A stretch of DNA of 64,000 nt from Castellaniella sp049650445 (lineage in GTDB: Bacteria > Pseudomonadota > Gammaproteobacteria > Burkholderiales > Burkholderiaceae_B). How positions within the stretch are numbered: position 1 is the first letter of the stretch; every line of letters starts with the position of its first letter. The notes below the pieces were generated by a model. The model ran no database searches and was not told where the DNA came from. It was given only the letters and a program-made list of their open reading frames with translations. The stretch covers positions 1 to 64,000 of the forward strand of contig NZ_JBASAD010000038.1 of the NCBI RefSeq assembly GCF_049650445.1. Reading direction: 5' to 3'. The translations under genes and the position numbers were made by a program. Shown piece by piece: positions 1 through 6,893 of the stretch.

Positions 1-40
1 CATGTCTGGTTGAATCAGAGCGGGTCAGACAATCCCATGT

Positions 41-62
41 TTTTGGGTGTCTGTTTGGGTAT
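41..62. repeat. Left direct repeat of element remnant (putative att site)
   Basis: This 22-bp stretch matches 1859-1880 at 20 of 22 positions in the same orientation; the shared core is TCTGTTTGGGTAT. It lies 45 bp before the start of an integrase stub at 107 that reads into the element, the usual layout for P4-type integrases and their attachment site. The right part of the repeat also forms a 10-bp inverted repeat (55-64 with 73-82, loop 8). That it is an att site is inference. Confidence 0.5.
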
Positions 63-106
63 GTTAAAACTCACATACCCAAGGATGGCCCAATTAAAGA
101 CCCGAC

Positions 107-190
107 ATGCCCAAAATCGCCAAACAACTGTCTGACCTGGCAGCCCGTAAGGCCAAACCGCGAGATGTCGCCTATCGTTTGTCATCTGGA
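107..190 (+). pseudogene. N-terminal stub of a P4-type tyrosine integrase
   Basis: The first about 28 codons from the ATG at 107 read like the arm-binding N-terminus of P4-family integrases (DUF4102), with LSDLAARKAKP followed by YRLSSG where the family has the pattern KLTD..V.KAKP...Y.L.DGGGLYL. Homology stops near 185-190, where a stub of another gene begins on the opposite strand. No catalytic domain (R..HxxR..Y) is present, so the gene is dead. Recognition rests on a short match only. Confidence 0.5.
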
Positions 191-292
191 CAGGGACAGC
201 CCGGACAGGGCTGCCGCCTCGCCCAGGCGCGCAGCATGCGACGGGGTCACCCGGATACGGATGACCTCGGAGAGGGGTTCGTTCATTGGCAT
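182..292 (-). pseudogene. Stub of a ribbon-helix-helix / MobC-like mobilisation protein
   Basis: A 36-codon reading frame contains the string LSEVIRIRVTPSHAARLGEA followed by AALSGLSLS. This resembles the N-terminus of MobC-type relaxosome accessory proteins, which carry a short ribbon-helix-helix DNA-binding fold. It runs into a stop exactly where the integrase stub on the other strand loses homology, so this point looks like a deletion or recombination junction. Full MobC proteins are about 100 residues or more. The family call is tentative. Confidence 0.35.
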
Positions 293-306
293 TTCCTGCG
301 AAGTAG

Positions 307-396
307 TCAGGATGTTGTGTGCTCGGTTGGTGGGTTAGTGGAATCCACCGCCAGATCCGCTTCTGCACTGTCGGTCAGGAAGAGCGTGCGGCTAAT
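307..396 (-). pseudogene. parE: Truncated ParE-family toxin stub
   Basis: Directly behind parD, overlapping its 3' end by 22 bp in another frame, the reading frame SRTLFLTDSAEADLA matches the first strand and helix of ParE/RelE-type toxins. Homology ends after about 16 codons and a stop follows at 307-309. The codon where the start should be is ATT (394-396), not ATG. The toxin body is gone, so parD has no partner here. Confidence 0.5.
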
Positions 397-656
397 AGTT
401 TTCTCCCCCGCTCAGCGATATGCTGTGCATTGAATTCGCGGACGCGGCCGGCTGCGACATCTGCAAGCCCCTTGTCGATGTCCTGTTTGAGCGCTGCCAA
501 TTCGTCCAGCATCAGCTGGCGTTTGAAAGACCAATCGCGCAGAGCTTCCCGGATGACTTCGCTGGTGGATGCGTATTCGCCCGCATCGACGGCGCTTTTG
601 AGCGTGGCTGCCATTTCGGCAGGCATCGTCACGGTCAGGCGTTCAATGGTAGACAT
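375..656 (-). CDS. parD: ParD-family antitoxin (orphan)
   Basis: The gene encodes 93 residues. The N-terminus (IERLTVTMPAEMAATLKSAV) is a ribbon-helix-helix DNA-binding fold, followed by GEYASTSEVIREALRDW, the classic ParD/CopG helix pair, and a charged C-terminal helix that normally wraps the ParE toxin. The start at 656 is preferred over 692 because family members begin at this methionine. In intact systems ParD neutralises ParE and represses its own operon; here only a ParE stub follows, so this is a relic or an autonomous repressor. It sits inside the element bounded by direct repeats. Confidence 0.8.
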   Translation of the reverse strand: MSTIERLTVTMPAEMAATLKSAVDAGEYASTSEVIREALRDWSFKRQLMLDELAALKQDIDKGLADVAAGRVREFNAQHIAERGRKLLAARSS

Positions 657-719
657 TGTGCTGTACCTCGGTTGGGATTCATACTTGATCATACTTTACC
701 CTCTTCGGAGCATGAGTGT

Positions 720-1709
720 TCAGCTCTGGCTGGGCGCCAGCATGTTCTCGATCAGGCGAATCATCACATCCTTGGCCTTCGGGTCGGACTCAGCAACTAA
801 CAAAGCCAGGGCAGCAAGACCGACATCATTGATGACTGGTTCGCCATCACGTCGCAGGCGGCCGTTGCGGGCCAGAAAATCGACGAACAGATAGGAGCCG
901 ATGCGCTTGTTGCCATCTGAAAACGGATGGTTCTTGATGATGAAGTACAGCAGGTGGGCCGCTTTGGATTCCACCGTGGGGTAGGCGGGCTCGCCGAACA
1001 CGGTTTGGTCCAGATTGCCCAGGGTGGCGGCGAAGTTGTCTTCGCGTTCGTTGCCGAACAAGGCCGTGGCCTCGCTGCGGCTCATGAGATCGGCCTTCAG
1101 TCGTGCAATGCCGGAACGGGCCTCGACAGGCGAGGGTAGCGTGCCGCCAGGGCTGCCAGATGGTTTGGTCAGCAGACCTTCATCGTAGCGTTGCAGCCAT
1201 AGGAATGTGTGGGTATATCGAGCAATCACGTCCACCAGACCGCGCCCCTGGTCGGTGGTCAAGGCATCACCGGCTGCGGCCTTCTTTACCAGCGTCAGGG
1301 CGGCTTCCAGTTCGGCTGCATTTTGCTCGAAGCGTTGGCGATTCAGGGTGTAGCCTTGCGTCAGGTGCTCGCGCAGGGTGCGGGTGGCCCACTGGCGGAA
1401 ATGCGTGGCGCGGCTTGAATTCACGCGGTAGCCCACGGAGATGATGGCGTCGAGGTTGTAGTGCTTGAGGTTGCGCTGTACCTGACGGCGGCCTTCGGTT
1501 CGAACTGCTAAGAAATCCTTAGCAGTTGCCGATTCGGTCAATTCGCCGGCTGCGTAAATGTTTTTCAAGTGCATCAACACGTTTTCAGGCGTCGTGTCGA
1601 ATAGATCGGACATCTGTCGTTGGGTCAACCAGATGGTTTCCCCTTCCAGCCGCACTTCCACCTGCCCGGCGTCACCTTCAAAGATCACCAGCTGCTGTTC
1701 ATCGTTCAT
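720..1709 (-). CDS. RhuM family protein fused to a Fic/DOC domain
   Basis: The 329-residue protein has two parts. Residues about 1-130 form the RhuM (virulence protein) domain with the WLTQRQMSDLFDTT motif and the YNLDAIISVGYRVNS signature. The C-terminal third is a Fic/DOC domain with HPFSDGNKRIG at residue 261 onward, matching HxFx(D/E)GN(G/K)R; the histidine and the Asp-Gly-Asn loop are present. Fic enzymes transfer AMP or other phosphate-containing groups to proteins. The start at 1709 follows a GGAG-type ribosome-binding site; the frame stays open upstream but lacks family similarity. RhuM-Fic genes are common accessory cargo. The target is unknown, and no separate inhibitory antitoxin gene was recognised. 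Confidence 0.85.
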   Translation of the reverse strand: MNDEQQLVIFEGDAGQVEVRLEGETIWLTQRQMSDLFDTTPENVLMHLKNIYAAGELTESATAKDFLAVRTEGRRQVQRNLKHYNLDAIISVGYRVNSSRATHFRQWATRTLREHLTQGYTLNRQRFEQNAAELEAALTLVKKAAAGDALTTDQGRGLVDVIARYTHTFLWLQRYDEGLLTKPSGSPGGTLPSPVEARSGIARLKADLMSRSEATALFGNEREDNFAATLGNLDQTVFGEPAYPTVESKAAHLLYFIIKNHPFSDGNKRIGSYLFVDFLARNGRLRRDGEPVINDVGLAALALLVAESDPKAKDVMIRLIENMLAPSQS

Positions 1710-1858
1710 GGGGTCTCCGGTAGGGCGGGGGGTAGAGCACGGGGTAGTGTCCGCATAGGAAAAGGCTTTCCTACGAAGCCAGCCTGTTATAACGTACCTT
1801 TCGGCAGCAGGGCGCGTGCGCGCGACCTTTTTGGCCGGGGAAAAAGCCAAGCCTCGCG

Positions 1859-1880
1859 TTTTAGGTATCTGTTTGGGTAT
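1859..1880. repeat. Right direct repeat of element remnant (putative att site)
   Basis: This is the second copy of the repeat at 41-62 (20 of 22 identical, same orientation). It lies 150 bp upstream of the RhuM-Fic start. Together the copies bracket 1.8 kb of integrase, mobilisation and toxin-antitoxin remnants. Confidence 0.5.
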
Positions 1881-2197
1881 TTCCAGGATGCCATACTTCT
1901 GAAACCAGCATGGTCATTGACCATTCGAGTCTCGCCGACCCACCGAATAGTCCGGGAATGTCCGGAGAAGTCCAAAAAACCCATAAGGATCAATGTCTTA
2001 CGGGCTTTTTGTCGTCTGTAGTGTCCAGAGTGGTTCTGACTGGTCCAGCACGATCTGTGTTTCAACTGCTTCTGACCCAGGAAATGGTGTGGAGGATCAG
2101 TGGCATCCGCCAATGAGACGGAGAGAAATCCCTTTATAATGCGCCGGCTTGCCGCCTCATCCTGGGCGAATTTCCCGGCGCCTGATCTCTCTGCAAG
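1881..2197. other. Non-coding stretch with a terminator-like inverted repeat
   Basis: No convincing gene is seen here. At 1974-2010 there is an inverted repeat: on the minus strand CCCGTAAG pairs with CTTATGGG (one G-U pair), flanked by A- and T-runs, which would act as an intrinsic terminator for leftward transcription toward the RhuM-Fic gene. Nearby lie short direct repeats of a GTCCGG/GTCCAGA type, possibly arm-type sites of the adjacent element remnant; that last point is speculation. Confidence 0.35.
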
Positions 2198-2560
2198 ATG
2201 CTGAAATACCTTCCTGAAGTCGCTCTCTTTGGCGCATCTATTTTGAGTCTGGTCAATATTCTTGCCGGCGCTTTCGGGCTTGGGCCGGCCTTGACCTGGG
2301 CCACGGGTCTGCCTTTCTGGATGAGTATCACGACACCGTTGGCTTTTGTGGGGATCGGCTTTTTGATCTATTCATGGATCAACTCGCTGATGAGCAACTT
2401 CTCCGGCATGGCTATTTATTTCTTGAATATCTTGCTTGCCCCCTTTGGCTATGCGCTCTTGGGCCTGCCTTATCCTTTAGGGCTGGCTCTCGCGCTAGCG
2501 CCGCTCCCGTTCTATTCAGGGATGAGGTGGTTGTCGGAGAGGCTTGGATCACATGCTTAG
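2198..2560 (+). CDS. Small hydrophobic membrane protein of unknown function
   Basis: The 120-residue product is almost entirely hydrophobic, with about four likely membrane-spanning segments (residues roughly 8-30, 36-60, 70-88 and 90-108) and a short basic C-terminus. I do not recognise a family. The ATG at 2198 follows a purine-poor leader, so the start is not strongly supported. It stands alone between the element remnant and the convergent tetR gene. Confidence 0.55.
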   Translation: MLKYLPEVALFGASILSLVNILAGAFGLGPALTWATGLPFWMSITTPLAFVGIGFLIYSWINSLMSNFSGMAIYFLNILLAPFGYALLGLPYPLGLALALAPLPFYSGMRWLSERLGSHA

Positions 2561-2606
2561 GAATGTGAATTCTTGGCGGTGGGCATGACAGACTGGCAGA
2601 CTTGCA

Positions 2607-3227
2607 TCACTCTTTTGCAGCCGCGCCCTCGATAAACAGCGTGGTGATCGACCGGAACTCCCCCTCGAGCGACAACCCCGGCGTATTCAACCACCGCAGC
2701 AAGGCCCCCAGGTACAGATGGTGAAACCAGGTGGCAAGCTGCTCGGCCGGAGACGCTGAGCTGAGCTCGCCGCTCTGCTGGCCGGCCGCGATCAGTTGCT
2801 GCCATGCGAGTGCGATGTCGCTGCTGTCCGAGCGCGTATCCTGGGCGCCGGTCGCACCGACGCTGAGCAGCCGGTGCCGCAGGTAGGCCATCAGATGCTG
2901 GGGGTGTTGTTCGCACCAGTCGGCCGATGCGTGCAGTACACATTCGATCCGAGTCCGGAACGTGTTGCATTGGGCGATGCGGTCCAGCAGGCCTGCCAGA
3001 TCGCGTTTCAACTCGGCGTCGATCCAGTAGGCCAGGACGGCCTCTTTGGTCGGGAAGTGGTTGTACAGCGTCCGCTTGGCCACGTCGGCCTCCTCGGCAA
3101 TCCGTTCCATCGTCACGGATTCGTAGCTCAGGGACTCGAACAACGTTGCGGCGGTGCGGGCGAGATGTTCCAGCGTCTGTTTGCGCTTGCGTTCACGCCG
3201 TCCTGGTTCGTCAGGGGAGGGTTTCAT
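2607..3227 (-). CDS. TetR/AcrR family transcriptional regulator
   Basis: The 206-residue protein has an N-terminal TetR helix-turn-helix (about residues 12-58), including SYESVTMERIAEEADVAKRT and LYNHFPTKEAVLAYW. A basic stretch RRERKRKQ precedes the domain. The C-terminal ligand-binding half carries no recognisable ligand signature. It starts 18 bp after the methyltransferase stop codon and is therefore probably co-transcribed with it from the promoter near 4300. It is the natural candidate to bind the inverted repeat at 4324-4365, which would make the pair self-regulated. Confidence 0.88.
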   Translation of the reverse strand: MKPSPDEPGRRERKRKQTLEHLARTAATLFESLSYESVTMERIAEEADVAKRTLYNHFPTKEAVLAYWIDAELKRDLAGLLDRIAQCNTFRTRIECVLHASADWCEQHPQHLMAYLRHRLLSVGATGAQDTRSDSSDIALAWQQLIAAGQQSGELSSASPAEQLATWFHHLYLGALLRWLNTPGLSLEGEFRSITTLFIEGAAAKE

Positions 3228-3245
3228 GGTGCCGGTCCTTTCATT

Positions 3246-4259
3246 TCATGGGCGGGCGCTGAAGGCGTAGAGGCGATCGCCCGGAATCAGTCGCATGGAA
3301 TCGACGTCGTGGTATCCCGCCTGGCGTAAGTGATCGATCATCTCCGCCTTTTCAGGCAGCCTGCCGCCATGGGCATTGGAGGCGCCCCAGAGATTGAGTG
3401 CCTCGATTCCGAGATTCCCGCCCTGGCAGCAGGTGGTGAGCAATAGTGTGCCTTCCGGCTTCAGGAAGGTTCGAATCCTGGACAGGATTCGAACCCTTTC
3501 TTCCAGGGCGAAATAGTAGATGTTGTTATGCAGCGTGACCACGTCGAAATCGGGGACGACCGGCACGGTGCGGATGTCCCCGGTTTCAATGTGAACGTGA
3601 TCGGACAGGTTCCAGGCTTTCAGGTTCTCTCGGGCCACCTGCGCGACGTCTTCTTGTAGTTCCAGGCCGACCGCAGTCAGGCGCGGGTTGTGCGCCGCCG
3701 CGTGCCGGATATAGATCCCGGAGCCGCAACCGATTTCAAGCAGCTTGCACGGCTGTGAGCGGGGCAGGGTGCGCTTGATGGCCTCCAGGACAAAGGGTTC
3801 CAGAGCGCGAGACGATCGTGCGGTCAGTGCGCCGTCCTGATCGTCCAGTTGCCACAGATCACCTTTGCGGATTTTTTCCGGCGTGTCCATGATGAGGCGG
3901 TGGTGCAGACTGCTGACCTCTTGCAATAGGGCCAAGGTCGCGTCGTTCTCCGGCTGCGACAGTTTTTTGGCCAATCCCGCCAGCGCGTAACCCTGCTCTG
4001 TCAGGGCCAGCAGTTTCAAGCTGCAGCCCATGTGCAGCCAGCTTTCCAGGGCTTCCCGGGTCTTGGCGTTGCCGGCGTAGATCGAGGCGAGATCCCTGAA
4101 GGGCGTCGGGCCGGACGCCAGTTGATCCATTACCCCGCAATGTTTCAGGGCCGCCAGATAGCTGAGCGTATAGAACGGCTTGTACAGCGCATTCGCCCGG
4201 ATGGCCGTTTGCAGCTTTCCCTCTTTGAGCAGGGTCAGGAAGGGCGTGATCGACATCAT
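3246..4259 (-). CDS. SAM-dependent methyltransferase with winged-helix N-terminus
   Basis: The protein has 337 residues. The first about 100 look like the dimerisation/winged-helix part of O-methyltransferase-like enzymes. A class I SAM-binding fold follows, with LLEIGCGSGIY as motif I and a GLELQEDV acidic strand as motif II. The start at 4259 is chosen because AGGAG lies 5 bases upstream; the frame continues to 4334 without support. It is first in a two-gene unit with the downstream tetR gene. The substrate cannot be read from the sequence. A small-molecule methylation or detoxification role induced through TetR is inference. Confidence 0.8.
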   Translation of the reverse strand: MMSITPFLTLLKEGKLQTAIRANALYKPFYTLSYLAALKHCGVMDQLASGPTPFRDLASIYAGNAKTREALESWLHMGCSLKLLALTEQGYALAGLAKKLSQPENDATLALLQEVSSLHHRLIMDTPEKIRKGDLWQLDDQDGALTARSSRALEPFVLEAIKRTLPRSQPCKLLEIGCGSGIYIRHAAAHNPRLTAVGLELQEDVAQVARENLKAWNLSDHVHIETGDIRTVPVVPDFDVVTLHNNIYYFALEERVRILSRIRTFLKPEGTLLLTTCCQGGNLGIEALNLWGASNAHGGRLPEKAEMIDHLRQAGYHDVDSMRLIPGDRLYAFSARP

Positions 4260-4323
4260 GGAGCTCCTTGTCCGGTCGTGTCGGATGCTCCTGGGGAGAT
4301 CGGCCGGCCTGTCTGTGGGTGCT

Positions 4324-4365
4324 ATAAAATGCACATAGTATAAATATATACGGTGTGCATTTTAT
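4324..4365. promoter_or_regulatory. 12-bp perfect inverted repeat, likely TetR operator
   Basis: ATAAAATGCACA at 4324-4335 is perfectly complementary to TGTGCATTTTAT at 4354-4365, with an 18-bp AT-rich spacer. It lies 65-106 bp upstream of the methyltransferase start and fits an operator for the co-encoded TetR protein. Binding is inferred from position and symmetry. Confidence 0.55.
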
Positions 4366-4470
4366 GTGCAAGATGCTCCAATCCGGACACAGGGTATTGC
4401 ACGGTCGTGCCGTCGAACGCGCTGGTTTCCTGGGCCGGTCTGCGGCGGCTTGGGCCGCCGCCGCGAAAAA

Positions 4471-5400
4471 TCAGGCCTCTGCCAGCATCGAATCGACTTC
4501 GGCGCGTGTCGGGCATGCCAGCCGGCCGCCGAAGCGGGTGCATTTGAGGGAGGCCGCAATGCAGGCGAAACGCGCGCATTCCTCGATGCTTTTGCCTTCC
4601 AGCAGCCCCAGGGCGAAAGCCCCGTGGAAGATGTCGCCCGCAGCAAGCGTGTCGATGACCTCGACCACCGGCGCCGGGACGTGGCGGATCGCGCCGTTCT
4701 CGTACCACAGGTAGCCCAGGGGGCCGCAGCTTGCGCCCACGTGGCCGTCATGTGTGGCGCCGACCTGCATCAGCGCCTGTTCGACGTCTTCGCATCCGGC
4801 ATAGGAAAGCAGCCCGGCGTCCGAGAATATGGCGTAGCGGGCCAGGGGCACCAGGCGTTTCAGCGTGTCCAGAGGGGCCACGTCTCCGTCCACCATGCTG
4901 GGGATGTTCAGCGCGCGGGCGGCCTTCAGGGCCGCCTCGGCGCCTTCGACCCAGCGCACGTCGCAGTGCACCAGGCCCGCGTGGGCGAGCTCGTCCAGGG
5001 GCATCCAGTCGGTGGATCGATCCGTTTCGGAGTCATGGAAGGCGGTGACCAGTCGGTCGCCCTTGTGATCGACGATGACGACGGACTGAGAGGACTGGGT
5101 GCCGGGGACCGTCCGCAGACGGCGCGTGTCCAGGCCATCCACCGACAGGGCGCGGCGCATCTCCTGGCCGTGAGCGTCGTCGCCGACCCGTGCCCAGATC
5201 TCCGCGCTGCCACCGAGCTTCACGAAAGCGCAGGCGGCGGAGGCCGCCATGCCGTCGATCAGGAGACGCATGTCGGTCGCCAACGTCTTGGCGGGCAACT
5301 GCGGCACGTGGTCCACGCGGAAAATGGTCGTGTTGCAGATCGCGCCCACGGCGATCATGTGCTTGCGCGGCGTGTTGCCCATCGCGATGGTTTCGGACAT
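4471..5400 (-). CDS. PfkB/ribokinase-family sugar kinase, probable 2-keto-3-deoxygluconate-type kinase
   Basis: The 309-residue protein has the PfkB fold. The C-terminal signature TLAAGDIFHGAFALGL (about residue 243 onward) contains the catalytic Asp of the GAGD-type motif, with Ala-Ala in place of Gly-Ala. The N-terminal part binds the sugar. It lies 3 bp after the KDPG aldolase gene in the same operon, so phosphorylation of 2-keto-3-deoxy-gluconate or a related keto-deoxy sugar acid, followed by aldol cleavage, is the likely pathway. Some PfkB members of this subgroup act on sulfofructose or other sugars, so the exact substrate is open. It is the last gene of the tct operon. Confidence 0.8.
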   Translation of the reverse strand: MSETIAMGNTPRKHMIAVGAICNTTIFRVDHVPQLPAKTLATDMRLLIDGMAASAACAFVKLGGSAEIWARVGDDAHGQEMRRALSVDGLDTRRLRTVPGTQSSQSVVIVDHKGDRLVTAFHDSETDRSTDWMPLDELAHAGLVHCDVRWVEGAEAALKAARALNIPSMVDGDVAPLDTLKRLVPLARYAIFSDAGLLSYAGCEDVEQALMQVGATHDGHVGASCGPLGYLWYENGAIRHVPAPVVEVIDTLAAGDIFHGAFALGLLEGKSIEECARFACIAASLKCTRFGGRLACPTRAEVDSMLAEA

Positions 5401-5403
5401 GCC

Positions 5404-6051
5404 TCAGGCTCCCGTCATGCCGGCCGCCCGGCGGGCCAGGTCAGTGATGGCACGCCAGTCGCCCGTCTTGATCGATTGAGCGGGCGTCACCCAGGACCCG
5501 CCTACGGTGCCGCAGTTGGGCAGGGCCAGGTATTCCGGGATGTGGTCCGGCGTGATGCCGCCCGTGGGGCAAAACGTGACTTGGGGGAAGACGCCCGACA
5601 TGGAATTGATCCAGGTGACGCCGCCCCGTCCGTGCGCGGGGAAATATTTGAGTTCGAGAAATCCGGACTCCATGGCGCACATGATTTCGCTGGCCGATGC
5701 GACTCCCGGAAGAAAGGGCAGTCCGGCCGAGCGCACGGCTTTGGCGAGCGCGGGCGTCAGGCCCGGCGATACGCCGAACGCCGCGCCCGCGTCGACCGCG
5801 CGCTGAACGTCCTCGGGCGTCAGCAGCGTGCCGATCCCGACATCCGCTTCGGGCGCGGCCTCGATCATCGCCCGGACGGCATCCAGGGTAGCCGGCGTGC
5901 GCAGCACGACCTCGAAGACGGGAATGCCGCCCTCGACGAGTGCGCGCGCCAGATCGCCCGCGATGGCGGCATCGTGGATGGTCAGGATGGGCATGACAGG
6001 CGTGCGGGCCAGGATTTCGCGCATTGAACGCTTGTACTTGCTGGAGGTCAT
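5404..6051 (-). CDS. eda: 2-dehydro-3-deoxy-phosphogluconate (KDPG) aldolase
   Basis: The 215-residue protein is a class I aldolase of the KDPG/KHG family. VFEVVLRT carries the conserved catalytic-site Glu, and the Schiff-base Lys is in LKYFPA (LKFFPAE in classical Eda). PTGGITPDHIPEYL forms the phosphate-binding loop. It cleaves KDPG to pyruvate and glyceraldehyde-3-phosphate in the cytoplasm. The start at 6051 follows the family N-terminus; the upstream open frame is a shadow. The gene sits between iclR and the sugar kinase with very short gaps, giving a kinase-aldolase pair for a transported sugar acid. Related members cleave 2-keto-3-deoxy-6-phosphogalactonate. Confidence 0.9.
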   Translation of the reverse strand: MTSSKYKRSMREILARTPVMPILTIHDAAIAGDLARALVEGGIPVFEVVLRTPATLDAVRAMIEAAPEADVGIGTLLTPEDVQRAVDAGAAFGVSPGLTPALAKAVRSAGLPFLPGVASASEIMCAMESGFLELKYFPAHGRGGVTWINSMSGVFPQVTFCPTGGITPDHIPEYLALPNCGTVGGSWVTPAQSIKTGDWRAITDLARRAAGMTGA

Positions 6052-6106
6052 GGTGTTGTTCCTTCGATGTGGGAAGTACGAGGCGAGAGAGGTCCCGGAT
6101 CGGGCC

Positions 6107-6880
6107 CTAGTCCGGCCAGACTTGTTGGAGTTGCCGGACCACGAAACGCAAGGGCTCCACGAAGGAAAGCAGGCGTTCGCGGTCCAGCCGGAACATCGGT
6201 CCCGCGATGGAGACTGCGCCGACGACCGTGGACGGATCGCTGCGTCCGCTGATGAGCATGGCGATGCCCGACAGGCCAAGCTCCGACTCCTGTTCGTTCA
6301 GGCCGTATCCCCGTTCACGGGTCAGGCGAATCTCGTCCCGGAGCCGGGCTTCGGTGGTGATTGCATTGGGACCCAGCAATTTGCTCTGGAAGCCCCGGGC
6401 CGTCACCAGGTCGATGGCGTGCTGTTCGGGCATGCTGGCCAGCCAGGCCTTGCCCATGGCGGTCGTGTGCAGGGGCACGTGCTGCCCGCTGATGGAATCG
6501 CAGCGTATGCCGCTGGTGGCGCCTTGCGCCTTCGAGACCCAGATCATTTCCTCGTCTTCGACCACGGCCAGGCGCACCAGTTCACCCGTCTGTCTGGCCA
6601 GATCCTCCAGCAGGGGTTGCGCCACATCGGTCATCTGCATGTCGCCCAGCAGGCGCAGGCCCAGGGCGCCGACCTTGAGGGTGGGGCGATAAAGCCCGCT
6701 GAGAGCGTCCTGTCTGGCATAACCGGCATTGATCAGCGCCTGCAGCAGGCGATGTGTCGCACTCAGAGGGATCGAAAGCCGCCGCGCGATGGCGCTGACC
6801 TCCTGGCCCCTATCGTGCTCGACCAGAAGTTCGAGCACGGCCAGACATCTCTCGGCCGAGGAGGTGCTTGTATTGGACAT
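6107..6880 (-). CDS. IclR family transcriptional regulator
   Basis: The protein has 257 residues. An N-terminal winged helix-turn-helix (about residues 8-65, including AIARRLSIPLSATHRLLQALI) is followed by the IclR effector-binding domain with the LHTTAMGKAWLA and GLNEQESELGLSGIAM motifs. It lies within the operon, 13 bp after tctA and ahead of eda. It probably controls the whole tctCBA-iclR-eda-kinase unit through the palindrome at 9912-9926, whose TGGAAAC arms resemble known IclR-family boxes. The effector is probably the transported sugar acid or its KDG-like product. Confidence 0.9.
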   Translation of the reverse strand: MSNTSTSSAERCLAVLELLVEHDRGQEVSAIARRLSIPLSATHRLLQALINAGYARQDALSGLYRPTLKVGALGLRLLGDMQMTDVAQPLLEDLARQTGELVRLAVVEDEEMIWVSKAQGATSGIRCDSISGQHVPLHTTAMGKAWLASMPEQHAIDLVTARGFQSKLLGPNAITTEARLRDEIRLTRERGYGLNEQESELGLSGIAMLISGRSDPSTVVGAVSIAGPMFRLDRERLLSFVEPLRFVVRQLQQVWPD

Positions 6881-6893
6881 GCTGGATTTCCCC

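Larger units (their letters stand above)
41..1880. mobile_element. Decayed integrative element bounded by direct repeats
   Basis: Between the two 22-bp repeats lie, in order, an integrase N-terminal stub, a MobC-like stub, a parE stub, an intact parD and an intact RhuM-Fic gene. The arrangement fits an integrated element that has lost most of its length, leaving the ends and some cargo. The integrase stub reads inward from the left repeat, as expected for a P4-type element. The boundaries are inferred from the repeats only; no neighbouring tRNA or other target gene is visible at either end. Confidence 0.45.

Noticed and set aside
1974..2010. Possible tRNA- or tmRNA-like end as the integration target
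   Set aside because: The hairpin and AT-runs look like a terminator, and no acceptor stem, T-loop or tag reading frame is present.
4366..6027. A 553-codon open frame on the plus strand across the kinase and aldolase genes
   Set aside because: It is an antisense shadow with repetitive Arg/Gly/Asp composition; both minus-strand genes have catalytic motifs.
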